Of a DNA stretch of 55,177 nt, positions 12,112 to 23,771 are shown piece after piece; within the stretch, counting starts at the first letter, position 1, and each line of letters starts with the position of its first letter. Below the pieces are notes generated by a model. The model searched no databases, was not told the DNA's origin, and was given only the letters and a program-made list of their open reading frames with translations. The stretch is from Perkinsus marinus ATCC 50983 (lineage: Eukaryota > Perkinsozoa > Perkinsida > Perkinsidae). A program made the position numbers and the translations under genes. The DNA is taken from NCBI RefSeq assembly GCF_000006405.1, contig NW_003205702.1, positions 20,362 through 75,538 of the forward strand, written 5' to 3'.

Positions 12112-13115
12112 CAGCAGTATTTATCATTATTATCTTTATCTGTGTTCATCCTCCATGCGTTGTCCTATGTTATGCGATGTGAATTTGCACAGGTGTGGAG
12201 TTGTAAAGTGGGGAGAATTGTCCTAATAACAATTCAGTGAATTATAATTAGGCCAATTTTTGAATTGAATTCACATCAAGGCACGCTTCACCGCATCGTA
12301 TTAGTTATTTGGGAGTGTTGGGTGAGACTGAGTGTTAGCCAACTAGGCAGCAGAGGGCGGTGATAATACCGAACCTCACAACACGCCGTGCATTGGCTTA
12401 ACACCACAGTCACATTGCCTAGCACGCACTGCATGCCACGCAGGCACATAGGCAATGTCCCCCAAACAACTAGTAAAGGTAAAAGCAAAATTCCAGGGTG
12501 GAACCGGCTCGAGAGGCTCCTGGACAGCCAGATTGCTGTCACTTCAGTCTCGACCGGTTGCACCACTTTCTGGTTCGGGTCGATCACAATGGCGTGCGCC
12601 ACGCACGCACGAGCGATACTTGTTACGCTTGCTTGAATTTGCCCCATGCAAGCCTGGACCTTCACAGAAAAAATATTGATAGGAGACGATTCTTACGCCT
12701 TGCTGAGGTCGAATATTATCAACTATAAGTGAACTCGAGGCAATGGTTGATGGGATCTAGATATTCTATCTACAATCACACTCATGAATAACATCGAGAT
12801 TGCAGTGATTGCTATATGATCTTTGCAGAATCGATGATATTCCGGAGCGCAAAGACACGAACTAATATCAACATGAGCATCAACTGGGGTGATGAGTTGA
12901 TTCAACTCATTTCTCGGTTTCCACAATGTCAATGGAGGATGACACTTCACCTGAATAGTTACTGATTCGACTACACCTTCACCATTTATAGCATTGAACC
13001 GCGCCTGATGAGGTCATAAACTTTGAACATAACACGGTAGATGCGAGCTCAACGAGAATACAAGATTACTACAAAAGCGAATTATGTCAGAATAGAAAGG
13101 ACTATAAAACAACAA
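12112..13115. other. Intergenic stretch, no supported gene
   Basis: Convergent intergenic space between a plus-strand and a minus-strand gene. Overlapping open frames at 12288-12728 on both strands have no recognisable motif and no matching splice pattern. I see nothing else firm. Confidence 0.5.
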
Positions 13116-14186
13116 CTATAATACTTCACCAAACGGACTAGAGTAAACAGTCGGCTTGGGCTTAGGAGGAAGGTCGTGAACTGGTCGCGGGTCCGCAAGA
13201 TTCTCCCGCACTGCGAAGGTTTTTGGAGCATACACAGGATGCTGTAGAAAATCATCAGCAGGCGTTTTCTTCAAAGGCGTCTGATTAAACTGCCGAGTGC
13301 AAGCAGGAACGTCTGTGGGAGGCGGTGCCATGAGCTTCTCGTCGCTACTGAGCTCTCCTGTTCGCCACGCTGGTCGTTCACCAGGGAGCTCACCTGAAAA
13401 ANNNNNNNNNNNNNNNNNNNNNNNNNNNNNNNNNNNNNNNNNNNNNNNNNNNNNNNNNNNNNNNNNNNNNNNNNNNNNNNNNNNNNNNNNNNNNNNNNNN
13501 NACACTAGTGAAAAACATATTCCACGACTACTGCATATCACTGCGAATATCGCGTTTTCACCGAGTGAAAACGAGCATGGGGCTTACCTTGGGCGCCGGT
13601 TTGAATAGCAAGATTGGCTCGGCGATCCTCATCGGTCTCGCCTCCTCGTAGTTCCCAAGTCTTGCTGCTTTCATCAAAATAATATCGATTCTTCACCCCT
13701 ACCTGATTTTGAAAACGATTAATATGAAAATTCCTTTTTTGTGTCGTTTTAACCCATAGAGCAGTGTTGGTGGTATCTATATTTGCTTTCCTCACTAACT
13801 AGAGAAGCCTATCTACAAATTCGAGAAAACGTGTATAAAAACCAACGATAATTTCCGACAGAGCTTCTCAAAATTTTCCCAACACTGCCAGAGAGAGTCG
13901 TGAACTCGGCTAGTAAGCGTTTGACCGGGAATATGCATATGGTCAACTACATGTGTTGGTGACAACTGTAATTTCAAGTCGTGTGTAAATGACCAGCTGA
14001 TAAAACACAATCAATTTATATACAACTGTGTAGCAGTCACTCGCCACGAAACTATACCTCGCGTTGTTCGACGCACATGCCGCCGACCCAGTCCGCGATG
14101 GAGCTCCAGAAAGCAGAAACGTTCATGCAGTTCGACTTCTCTTCCTCCTCCTCTCCTTCTTCGTGCCGTGGGGAAGCTGACGTCAT
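13116..14186 (-). CDS. Small protein with Y-Y-F-D...W motif, three exons
   Basis: Exons 14186-14058, 13702-13588 and 13393-13116 total 522 nt, giving 173 residues. The N-terminus is acidic (EEGEEEEEK); then comes FWSSIADWVGGMC; then NRYYFDESSKTWELRG, which resembles the short aromatic motif seen in Sec16-type coat proteins, though the match is too short to name it. The C-terminal half is Pro-rich and ends YSSPFGEVL. The start is the ATG at 14186 after an upstream-open stretch. The second intron carries a MITE and the assembly gap; the first carries a single intron element (about 13760-13970). Function is unknown. Confidence 0.65.
13402..13501. other. Assembly gap (100 N)
   Basis: Exactly 100 N, a conventional scaffold gap of unknown true size. 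It lies in the second intron of the gene on the minus strand, next to a truncated MITE C copy, so it is probably a repeat that failed to assemble. Confidence 0.98.
13502..13570 (+). mobile_element. MITE family C copy cut by the gap
   Basis: Starts mid-element at ACACTAGTGAAAAACATATT and keeps the GCGAATATCGCG inverted repeat. The left end is missing in the gap. Confidence 0.75.
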
Positions 14187-14338
14187 GATGATGTTGCTGG
14201 GAGTAAACTGAATGATGCAAGTGAAGATATTTCGTTCGGGACCGAGATTAGCAACGCTATACGCAAGCAAACAACAACGTCATCTCGATCCCTCTCATCC
14301 ATCGAACTCGTTCTGGCTCTACTGCAGAGTGCCAGAAA

Positions 14339-14498
14339 CCTATAATGTTCCCGAGAGGAACTCATTGTTGAATTTTCCACGTATGGCTAGGAACACATTC
14401 TTCAATCAGTTCCCCCCCCATGTAAATGTCATTATCACATTAGTAACATTATTTTCCTCATTGTTATCAAACCCTAGGGAACGTGATTTCTCAAAGGT
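14339..14498 (-). mobile_element. Repeat family D, copy 1
   Basis: A 160-bp element from CCTATAATGTTCCCGAGAGG to CTAGGGAACGTGATTTCTC. It matches copies at 15463-15620 and 27147-27302 almost base for base. No coding capacity; the ends are not clear inverted repeats. Confidence 0.8.
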
Positions 14499-14636
14499 AG
14501 ATGGATTCCTGATATGAGGCCTAAGACATAACAAATGTATGCGCTGCTGTGTGTTGGTCACTTTTCGCTGTTAACATCTTTATATGTAATCGCTTGAATG
14601 AGAGCGTTGGGGAGTATAACGCTGCAATTAATACTA

Positions 14637-15095
14637 CTAACATCGGTTCTGAAAAATTCTAATGAGCCCAGTTTTAAAATCGTTTTCTGAAGCCAGCTCC
14701 AAAACTGATTTTGGCTGCAACTTGCAACACATTCCCGAGGATTTGGGTTCAGCAATACCCAAATTCTTTATCATCGTGTACATCATCACAATTCTGACAT
14801 CAGATGAATTCACTCCTCCTCTCGGAGACTCCAAATTGAATCGCTCTAGCCGTTTCACGACCAGCAAAATATTATAAAAAATACCAAGTATAGATATGAT
14901 CTCCACGATGAGATTTTGTGCAACTGTTGTTATATAAGAACGCATCGCAGAGGAATCTTGAAAGCTCCCAGAGTGAGATAGAGAGTCTGAATCACCCAGG
15001 GTAGAGTTATAGACATTTGATGCGTGACCATCATAAACGTAGTTACCAATATCCTCTGTGATGCCTCCAACTGTGTGAAAAGTATCATCACCATA
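14637..15095 (-). CDS. Possible membrane protein fragment
   Basis: A 152-codon open stretch running from just after a stop at 15096-15098 to a stop at 14637. The part before the first Met is Ser/Asp-rich and protein-like (GDSDSLSHSGSFQDSS). It is followed by a hydrophobic segment, LIVEIISILGIFYNILLVV, and a basic tail. It may be a last exon whose acceptor is the TAG at 15096-15098, with upstream exons not found. No family recognised; it could be chance. Confidence 0.3.
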   Translation of the reverse strand, partial: YGDDTFHTVGGITEDIGNYVYDGHASNVYNSTLGDSDSLSHSGSFQDSSAMRSYITTVAQNLIVEIISILGIFYNILLVVKRLERFNLESPRGGVNSSDVRIVMMYTMIKNLGIAEPKSSGMCCKLQPKSVLELASENDFKTGLIRIFQNRC

Positions 15096-15462
15096 CTATG
15101 GAGATGATACTTAGGGTTTAGTCGTTCTTCCTTGGATTTTGTAATTAAGCGGCTTGCGTTATTGTAAGTAGCGTTGAGGAAATGCAAGTGAGCAAGATTT
15201 GCACGACTCTAGCAAGATTCCGTGACGAGTTGAAATGTTGGTGACATTTCCTTGACTTCGGAGGTCTCCTCTCAATGTTGCTGGCCCCGCTGCGGTGAGC
15301 CTGATATTCGGTGGTTGGTATATATGTTTGATTTACTCTTCCTTCACGACGTCGTCGTGTTGGTGGCATGAATAGATTGCATCGTCTCTGTGAAAGTATC
15401 TCGACAATTCGGCGGTGGTGCTAGACGACGAGGGGTTATGCAACTGAGAACCCATCTAGTTT

Positions 15463-15620
15463 TGAGAAATAACGATCCCCAGGGTTTGATAACAATGAGG
15501 AAAAATAATGTTACTAATGTGGTGATGACATTCACATGGGGGGGGGAACTGATTGAAGAATGTGTTCCTAGCCATACGTGGAAAATTCTAAATGAGTTCC
15601 TCTCGGGAACTTTATAGGTC
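15463..15620 (+). mobile_element. Repeat family D, copy 2
   Basis: Inverted relative to copy 1. It carries GTTTGATAACAATGAGGAAA and GTGTTCCTAGCCATACGTGG. Just upstream, 15160-15185 (AGTAGCGTTGAGGAAATGCAAG) matches part of ALDH intron 1209-1277, a small shared intron-derived segment. Confidence 0.8.
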
Positions 15621-17096
15621 CCCCCTGTTAGAATTCCTTACGATTAGGAAGACCCTCCAACTCCACTACTGATCTTCGGTATGCTACATGGAGTACGGAG
15701 TTACCTGCTTGATTTGGAGGCGAGTTCGCCGGGAGATGGTATAGTTCTCCATTGTGACATCGACGACCGCTTATGAAGAGCATAAGATTGATATCGCCCG
15801 AGCTGGTGAAGCTGTTGGCGGCATTGATCCAATTTACATCAGTCAGTGCGTTACTACTTGGAGGAATAGAGATGCAGCAGAAGAGCTGGGACGGGGGGAT
15901 TGCACAGCACCCATCTATTGCCAGATGCTGTGTTTCCTAGGCTAGATCTCACTGGTGGTACTGGGCTATTCTCAATACGTTGGTACTCAAGTAGGAGTGC
16001 GATAAAGCTAGTCGTCTTATTGCTCACTCCGTGAACCTTAGTTATATGATAATTCTATCACATCTACTACACTATAGGGTATATTTCGCGCGCGCAATCT
16101 TATGCATGGTTCGTCTTTTAGCCGCATCCTATGAATTTAACATTGATTAAAGTGTACTAGAGCTCAACCACTCTTCTCGTTGTAGGAGAGAGTAAAGGAG
16201 TAAAAACAAGTATGAATACAATTGTTGGGAATAGGGAATCACTACTCAGCTTAGCTTCAGCTCATCGATATCTTGTCGTCACGACACAGCGCACAATCCT
16301 ATATCATTCTCTCACACAAGTCCGATCGTGCTTAGTTGTTCAGCAGTGGTGAGTGTTGGGAAGCGAGTTCGACGAAGAGGTGCATCGCTGATCCGGCGCT
16401 CACCACAAGATGGAGTGAGCGATCACTCTTACTCCATAGTGACCAAGAGCTTCCATAAGAAGACTTCTTGGATCTGTGTTTGTCAAAAGGAGGAAGGGCG
16501 TAAATGCTCATCATCACCGTAGTTGGTTTTCCCCCTTTCTAGTTGTTACCAGATGCCCGAGAATTCGCGGTAAGTTTAGGAAAATACAATCGTCGTGCGA
16601 AAATATGCATTTATCGACCCTAGTGATATGAAAAATTATATTTCACGACTACTGCATATCACCGTTTTTCACAGAATATTACGCCACTTCACGTAAAACG
16701 GGTAAAACTTCAGTCCTGACAATACGAGGAAATTTACTGTTGGTTTTTGTACACTTTTTCCCGAATTTTTGTAAAATTAGCTTTGGAAACTCCCGAGCTC
16801 AGCTGAGGAAAGCGAACATATATTCCTATATAGAGGTATAAGTCACCAGATACTACGACCCAGGGCGGCAACTACTTCTGAGTTTTTTCAACTCTGGAAA
16901 TTCAGCAGTAGGAAATTTTCATCAGCACCATGTTGTTCATGCGTGCTGTCAGGCTGTTCATGCGCCTTCGGACCTCGTAGCGTTGGAGAGTCGACATGAA
17001 TCACTCGAGGAGAGTTTAGATTGGCTGAAGACCTTGACGTAGAGATGAGCAAACTTGTGAAAAATTTTCATCGAAAATTTTTTCAGATATATTGCG
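15621..17096. other. Mostly intergenic stretch upstream of the SWEET gene
   Basis: Contains a short open frame at 15773-15940 (starts MKSIRLISPELVKLLAALIQ, 55 residues, hydrophobic core) that could be a small membrane protein but has no other support. It also holds a MITE C copy at 16616-16716 and a piece of the intron element at about 16735-16835 with CTGAGGAAAGCGAACATATA. TTTTTTCAG at 17079-17086, just before the SWEET start codon, looks like a splice acceptor and could be a leader-addition site. Confidence 0.5.
16616..16716 (+). mobile_element. MITE family C copy
   Basis: Runs from CGACCCTAGTGATATGAAAA to ACTTCACGTAAAACGGGTAA. It has lost the GCGAATATCGCG centre present in other copies. 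Confidence 0.7.
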
Positions 17097-18903
17097 ATGA
17101 TATTATCGGCACTTTCGGTGCTCTCGCCGCTGCCAGACTTCATAGAAATGTTGAGGAATAAACGCGTGAAAGGATCTGCACTGCCGTACTCGATGCTGTT
17201 CACCCAGGTTGGTGATGGAGAAAATATAAACGCTTGTGAGAGAATTTTTGTTGGGCTCTGTAAACTTTTGTAAAGGTGAGGAAAGTATGTCGTGGAGTGG
17301 CTGAAAAATTATTAGGAGAAAATTGTGAATTGTAAGTAATCTATAAAAGTGTGGGAAAATATGCACATGGTTGAAAAAAGGAGGAAAATTTGAGGAAAAT
17401 TTTGGAAAATTATTGTTGGTTTTTATACACTTCTGCCCGAGTTCGCCTATAATTACTAAGGGAACCCCCGAGCTCAGCTGAGGAAAGCGAACATATATTC
17501 CTACTCCAACACTGTATAGGAAACTCCTGAGCTCAGCTGAGGAAAGCGAACATATATTCCTACTCCAACACTGTATAGGAAACTCCTGAGCTCAGCTGAG
17601 GAAAGCGAACATATATTCCTACTCCAACACTGTATAGGAAACTCCTGAGCTCAGGTGAGGAAAGCGAACATATATTCCTACTCCAACACTGTATAGGAAA
17701 CTCCTGAGCTCAGCTGAGGAAAGCGAACATATATTCCTACTCCAACACTGTATAGGAAACTCCTGAGCTCAGCTGAGGAAAGCGAACATATATTCCTACT
17801 CCAACACTGTATAGGAAACTCCTGAGCTCAGCTGAGGAAAGCGAACATATATTCCTACTCCAACACTGTATAGGGAACTCCTGAGCTCAGCTGAGGAAAG
17901 CGAACATATATTCCTACTCCAACACTGTATAGGAAACTCCTGAGCTCAGGTGAGGAAAGCGAACATATATTCCTACTCCAACACTGTATAGGAAACTCCT
18001 GAGCTCAGCTGAGGAAAGCGAACATATATTCCTACTCCAACACTGTATAGGAAACTCCTGAGCTCAGCTGAGGAAAGCGAACATATATTCCTACTCCAAC
18101 ACTGTTGTTTTTGGCATAGTCTGAACCCAGTGTGGGCATATATGTTTGGTTACCCCAACTGATGCATACACGAATCTGTGTAGAAGTGTACGAAAACCAA
18201 CAACATTTTCCCTAAAATTTTCCCAGAAATTCCATATTTTTTCCAACACATGTAGTTGACCATGTGCGTATATTCTCAGGCTTATCTGTGGGTGTGGTAC
18301 GGTTACCTCACGGCACATTGGGACATCTTCCATATAAATCTGCTCGCAGTTTTCATCTCGATATTTTACGTTGGCGTGTTCGCTTTCTATGATGCTGATG
18401 CGTTCAACAGATTTACTACAGTGCTTGTGGTAACTACAGTGGTGGTTGCGGCCTTGGTATGTGATACGAACATTTCTGATGCGAAATTGAAGATTGAAAT
18501 ATTTGCATTCAGTGCAACTACTCTGAGCATAATTTTGTGCGCCTCCCCAACTCCCCAAATAGTGACGGTGATTCGATCGAAGTCTCTAGAGGGGTACCCT
18601 ACTGCCCTGACAGTTGCTGGGTTCATATCGTCGTGCTTGTGGGCGCAATGCAGCATACTTATGCACTCCTTACCTTACCTCGTCCCGAACCTGGTTGGTG
18701 TGCTTTTCAACGGCGTCCAGCTGGTTGTGGTGATATGGATCTACGCTAGAGCTCCGCCGGAGCCTCCTTTGGTGTCACCACAAACTTCTACTGCGACGGA
18801 AGTAATTCCGCGTTTGATCAGCTATAGAAAAAAAGCAGATGTGTTTGGCAATAGTGATCGATTTACGGTATATGGCAGTGTATTTTCAGCAGCTAAGGAG
18901 TAG
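17097..18903 (+). CDS. SWEET-type sugar transporter (MtN3/saliva family)
   Basis: Bidirectional sugar uniporter of plasma or vesicle membranes. Two exons, 17097-17207 and 18280-18903, give 244 residues, the usual size for a seven-helix SWEET. The first repeat has SPLPDFIEMLRNKRVKGSAL and WVWYGYL; the second has SPTPQIVTVIRSKSLEGYP, SSCLWAQ and VPNLVGVLFNGVQLVVV, matching the family pattern S-P-x-P...R..S...P......PN..G...... The C-terminal tail is short and polar. The only intron is 1072 nt and carries a single element half, an 11-unit 59-bp array, and a further inverted element whose end forms the acceptor. The start is the ATG 10 nt after an acceptor-like TTTTTTCAG. Confidence 0.9.
17461..18104 (+). 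repeat. 59-bp intronic satellite array, 11 units
   Basis: Sense-oriented in the SWEET intron 17208-18279. The preceding half-element (GTGGGAAAATATGCACATGG, 17350) shows where it grew from. Two of 11 units carry GGTGAGG. Units are nearly identical, so amplification is recent or homogenised. Confidence 0.95.
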
Positions 18904-19147
18904 AGCTGGACAATTTACCATTTTGAGATCTACATGTTCATGACGATGTATGAATACTCGGGGAGAATCGTGTTTGTTAATGGACACCTGTTTTGGGATG
19001 TTAACGTGAGGTGAGGAAACTATGGTGAGATTGCCATAGTTTCCTTGGGAGAGAATTTTCTCGGATGGGCTGGCACCTGTTTTCCCACTACTCCGACTCG
19101 GCTGAGGAGGATGTTGACATTTTCCTTCACATTATCCCAGAGTTTTC

Positions 19148-21790
19148 ATGATAATGTTTTCCTCTTATCTGCTCGTCATCTTGCCACTCGCACTAGGCTG
19201 GGCTCCGTATGTGGGGGTAAGTCATAATAGTCTGTTTTCAATTTATAATCATCTTAGAATCGCGTGGATGGAAAACTCTCGACGGCTGCCTGGGGATCTC
19301 TAGGGGCGTCTTCGCCGGAAAATCCTGAGGTATAGAAACTGCGAGGATGATCCCGGATAGTTTTTGGCAGATTCTCCAGCCTTCTGATGTTGAGGATGCC
19401 AGCACGGAAACTCCAACGGCAGAGGAGGTCACGGAGGAGCTCGAGGGGAAGCAGCCTCATTCGGTAGGATGCATTCGGAAGTTCTTGGGAGAGCTGGCTG
19501 GGGTGGTAGGTGCCTTGGGAGAGTGAGGGGGCGACCCCGATGCCCCCTGGGGAGGAGGAGGAGGAGGAGGGAGGGAGCCCCTCTCCCTTGGGGCCGTCGA
19601 GGGAGGATGTGCAGGAACCTCTTGGGATAAGAGACATGGAGGGTGAGGATGGATTGGGAGTTGAGGATAAGGGGAACGAGGGGGAGGAAAGTGAGAGGGA
19701 GGAGAATGCGGAGGAGAGTGCAGAGGAGGGTGGTGGAAAGGCGAATTCGGACGAGACTGAGGGAGAGGAGAGTTTGGGAGAGAGTGAGGGAAAGGAAAGT
19801 GAGAGGGAGGAGAGTGAGGGACGAGAGAGTGTAGAGGGAAGAGAGAGTGTGGAGGGAAGAGAGAGTGTGGAGGGAATTGAGGGGAAGGAGAATCTGGATG
19901 AGACTGAGGACAAGGCGACTGAGGAAAGAGAGAGTGTGGAGGAGAGTGAGGGAAAGGCGACTGAGGGGAGAGAGAGTGGCGAGGAGAGTGAGGGAAAGGA
20001 GAGTGAGGGAAAGGCGACTGAGGGAAGAGAGAGTGAGGGAAAGGAGAGTGAGGGAAGAGAGGGTGAGGGGAAGGGGAATTTGGAGGAAAGTACAGTGGAT
20101 GGTGGTGGAGGAGAGAATTCGGACGAGACTGAGGGAGGGGAGAGTAAGGAAAAGGAAAGTGAGGGGGAGGAGAGTGCGGAGGGAAGAGAGAGTGTGGAGG
20201 AAATTGAGGGGAAGGAGAGTGAGGGAAAGGAGAGTGAGGGGGAGGAGAGTGCGGAGGGAAGAGAGAGTGTGGAGGAAATTGAGGGGAAGGAGAGTGAGGC
20301 GAAGGAGAGTGAGGGAAAGGAGAGTGAGGGAAGAGAGGGTGAGGGGAAGGGGAATTTGGAGGAAAGTACAGTGGATGGTGGTGGAGGAGAGAATTCGGAC
20401 GAGACTGAGGGAGGGGAGAGTAAGGAAAAGGAAAGTGAGGGGGAGGAGAGTGCGGAGGGAAGAGAGAGTGTGGAGGAAATTGAGGGGAAGGAGAGTGAGA
20501 GTGAGGGGAAGGAGAGTGAGGGGAAGGAGAATCTGGATGAGAGTGAGGAAAAGGCGACTGAGGAAAGAGAGAGTGTGGAGGAGAGTGAGGGAAAGGCGAC
20601 TGAGGGGAGAGAGAGTGTGGAGGAGAGTGAGGGGGAAAATGAGAAGAGGGAGAATGAAGGAGAGGACAAGGAGATTGAGGCGGAGGACAGTGCAAAGGAG
20701 AGTGAGGGGCACATAGATCAGGATTTGCAAAATGAGGATGAGGATAACGAGAGCGACGAGCAAGCGTTTATAACCAGGCCTATTCCCGCCGACCACCCTC
20801 CCATAGAGGAGGAGGAGGAGATGTTATCTTCTCCTACAGTCGCCCAGCGCTACAGCAACAGCCCGGGCAACCTCCATGTCGAGCGAGGTCTCCCTATATA
20901 CGACGGAGAAACTCTACCGCGACTACAGACTAGCACTCAGGGGGCAGATTTCGAGAGCTCTGCTCGGGCGGGTGGTACGTGGCGGTCACAGAATGCTGAT
21001 GAGGAGGAGGAAGGTCGGAGTGGGAGTGAGCTCGACTGTTGGTATGGTCTTTAGTAGATATCAAATGGCTACCTAGTCCGCCAGAAATCCCGGGGTTTTC
21101 AGAGGAAACAACTGAAGTGATATGTACATCTGTAGTTGGTCGAACACTGTCTCTTCAGGAGCCTCCGATGAGCAGCGCTCCGGTGGCTAGCAATCGCACT
21201 CTGCGCGGAATAAGGCCTAGGGAGATGGCGCCCAATTCGCAGAGTACGGCTTTCAACTTCCGGTGGTCATCTGGAGACTCATCACATGGTGGGAAGAGTC
21301 GAGTCGGGTTGTGTGGTAGTTTGCGTAGGTGTGCTCCCACCAGTGCTCCTAGGGCAGATCGAAGAAGTCCCGAAAATTATCTTTACGGACCCGACGATAG
21401 TAGAACGGCAGGAGTCGATTGAGGTGAGAAAATTTTGGGAGAATTTTTGTGCATTTTTTTTTCGAAAATATGTGTTTTTTCCACAATGTTGTTTTCAAGG
21501 TGAAGATTTTGGCGGATACTATGCATGTGGAGCTCCATCATCACGTTGGGGCTTCCATCGTCGGTAGCGACATCGCAGGGCGAAGTGTTGTTATTTACTT
21601 CCCGACTGACTCTGCAGCACAGGAGGGCTTTCAACTGTTCACCTCTCGCATAAGAAATGTAGGACGAGCGCTAACTGAAAATGAGAACTCCCTTGCTGTT
21701 GTCAGACGGAGGTTTATCTACAATGATGATTTCCACGAGAAATCTGTCGTCTTGTACGGTCAGGCTAAGCTGAGGTTGTTTTGTGCCTAG
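19148..21790 (+). CDS. Secreted Glu/Ser-repeat protein
   Basis: Exons 19148-19216, 19258-19329, 19371-19463, 19510-21025, 21055-21116, 21159-21288, 21329-21423 and 21500-21790 total 2328 nt, or 775 residues. The N-terminus is a clear signal peptide, MIMFSSYLLVILPLALGW. Residues of roughly 80-480 are a low-complexity acidic array of 5-residue units such as ESEGK and EGRES. After it comes a non-repetitive C-terminal part with VLPPVLLGQIEEVPKIIF and a 96-residue last exon (ELHHHVGASIVG; RSVVIYFPTDSAAQEG; RRRFIYNDDF) that looks folded. I do not recognise that domain. One intron is only 29 nt. Acidic secreted repeats fit a surface or secreted protein of a parasite, but that is inference. Confidence 0.72.
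19690..20700 (+). repeat. Coding minisatellite, 15-bp units with a larger duplication
   Basis: Units such as GAGAGTGAGGGAAAG are repeated with variation. A block of about 165 bp at 20055-20220 recurs almost unchanged at 20333-20498, which marks a recent duplication. Because the units lack stops in any frame, all six frames are open here. Confidence 0.9.
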
Positions 21791-22407
21791 TTGGCACTTT
21801 CGTGTTTTAATGAAATTTCTATCAATTTATTCTCACTATCTCTTCCGCATGTTGATGTGATGTGAGTTACTCGAGAAGTCGACATGTCGCGTTATGCGAG
21901 TGTAAGGGAGGTTGTCTACTTGTGAGCATCTAACACCTGTTTGCTGTTGCTTGCGTGTCTCTGTTCATCCTGACAGCTGAGAACCTGGCAAAGAGTAGAG
22001 GGCACTCCGAGACGGTCTGTATTGTGTAAAAATTTGAGTCAAACTGAACATTCACTTTAATATTTCGATATTGGGGGCATTTCAAATCCTCAGGCGTCCT
22101 TGAGTGATGCTCTACGTGGTTCGTAGGAAGCTATGTCTCGCAATAAGATGATGATTCATACGCTGTTCCGTTCAACGATGAAGATGCCCTTATGATGTTG
22201 CCGCCGAGCCCACTCTTGACAATGTCACTATTTGAATCCACATGGTGGTCTGTATTCCGATAACTTTCCAGGGGAGTATTATCTGCCATGATTAATAATT
22301 TGAACCTCACTGTCAGATACACAACAAATGTTATCCACAGCTAGTGTCGAACTGAAGGTCTCGCTCAGAGGTCCCGACTCGGTGTGATGAATCCAGATTA
22401 TTTATAA
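21791..22407. other. Intergenic stretch
   Basis: A 63-codon minus-strand open frame (22131-22322, MADNTPLESYRNTDHH...) has no recognised motif. I see no repeat family member here. Confidence 0.4.
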
Positions 22408-22480
22408 GCGACTTTGGCGCAGTAGGTAGCGCGTAGGTCTCATAATCTTAAGGTCGCGAGTTCGATCCTCGCAGGTCGCA
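22408..22480 (+). tRNA. tRNA-Met (anticodon CAT), elongator type
   Basis: A 73-nt cloverleaf: acceptor GCGACTT pairs with AGGTCGC plus discriminator A; D arm GCGC-AGTAGGTA-GCGC; anticodon loop CTCATAA; T arm GCGAG-TTCGATC-CTCGC. The D and T arms match eukaryotic elongator tRNA-Met closely (AGCGCAGTAGGTAGCGCG type). No intron. Only short T-runs follow. The anticodon stem has a G-T and a T-T pair. Confidence 0.95.
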
Positions 22481-23102
22481 TTTACTTACTATCCTACGGC
22501 CTATCGCATACTACATGGCCCTCTTCATAAGCCTCAGGTGCTCCCTACACTATGTAGTTCCAGCAAGAAGACGTCGGATATAACCAGTGAGTCTATCGAT
22601 GGAACTCGTGAGGAGTCTGAGGCCATGATCAATGTTCCCCCGGCTAGCGATCATAATGCCACCCTCAGTGGATCCGCTCTTAACCCTGTGGATTCTTACA
22701 ATGGAGATGATGGTGATACTGCGGGGGGGGGGAGATAGTACCTTGCAGAGTGATCGACCCCAAGTACCATTGTGAAGCACTCGGTGGACCGTTTCAGAGG
22801 TGATTTTGAATCACCTCCTTACTCTCCCTATTCTCTAAGCTATAACGACTAGCTATTTTTTAGTATGCTCATCAGTGAGGAGTTCCCATTTTTTCCCACG
22901 TGGATTAGAAAAAAGGGCCCAAACACCGAGATACTATGTACACATCAGGATTGTTCCTTGTCGTGATAGCGAACTACTCGTGACTTCCTTGCTTTCTGGA
23001 ATCCCCCTATCAGCGTCAATGACGAATTATCCTTTTCTATGGGTTCATCATTACGAACTTCGACTCGATAAACACAAAACCTTTTCTATCTCGAGACTCT
23101 AT
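22481..23102. other. Intergenic stretch
   Basis: A 66-codon plus-strand frame (22538-22738, Ser/Asp/Asn-rich) has no clear support. Otherwise nothing firm. Confidence 0.4.
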
Positions 23103-23519
23103 TCATTCAATACGTTTCCGCTTCAACTTAGACGATCGTTTGGTCACCTCTCCCATCATCGACTCAACGTAGGGGTTGAAACCACCATAGGACCTATCCG
23201 CGATCGAATTAACGACTTCGAGAGACATCAGCCTTACCTGCGTCCATGCAATACAACTTGCTTCAGAGGCTGCCCTGGCTGCCGTATTGCGACATCAGCC
23301 GACTTGCAGTCTTTGAACCCCGGCACGCTCCACTCTAACCTCTTCCGTATCTGACAAACAGTTCATAACAATTCCACCAAATATCAACATCATAATCACC
23401 GCCCTCTGCTCTTGCTCCAGCTTCTGCTTAGCTGTCAGCTCGGCGCCTCGACTCATGAATCTCAACTTGCTCACCGCGGTGGACAACCCGGCATTCTCAT
23501 CTGTCGCTGAAGCAGCCAT
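23103..23519 (-). CDS. MPHOSPH6: M-phase phosphoprotein 6 (MPP6), nuclear exosome cofactor
   Basis: MPP6 binds the nuclear RNA exosome and helps rRNA 3'-end processing and RNA surveillance. Exons 23519-23400, 23350-23238 and 23193-23103 give 107 residues. Two signatures of the family are present: VSKLRFMSRG near the N-terminus (family K-L-x-M-K-F-M-x-R-G) and RSYGGFNPYVESMM near the C-terminus (family S-F-x-G-F-N-P-x-V-E). The tail is basic (KRSSKLKRKRIE), as expected for a nuclear RNA-bound factor. The gene lies 252 nt downstream of Y14 in the same orientation, with NOP2 before that, a run of RNA-processing genes. Human MPP6 is 160 residues; this one is compact. Confidence 0.85.
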
Positions 23520-23771
23520 GGAAACCGATTCTAATCCTCCTATTGCACAAGCTTACGCATAAGAACCGTCGAATTTCCTCCTACTGTGAGGAGACTTCTC
23601 GAACACATTTAGTTTGAAGTAGCGAGCTTTCCCACTCCCAACAGTTCCTCCGAATTCGCGAAATTCACAGAACTATCGCGGGGCCCAAGACGTAACTCAA
23701 AACTAAAGTTTGTGTATGTGTGAGATACTAACGGCGTATCATACTGCTACTTCGTAATCCCTTCACTCTTC

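Noticed and set aside
12288-12728. Overlapping open frames on both strands
   Set aside because: No motif, no consistent splicing, and several frames open at once; probably chance.
19254-20796. Long minus-strand open frames of 412-486 codons
   Set aside because: They are mirror frames of the Glu/Ser minisatellite, which lacks stops in all frames. Their Ser/Pro/Phe/Leu composition simply follows the repeat, and the plus-strand gene explains the region.
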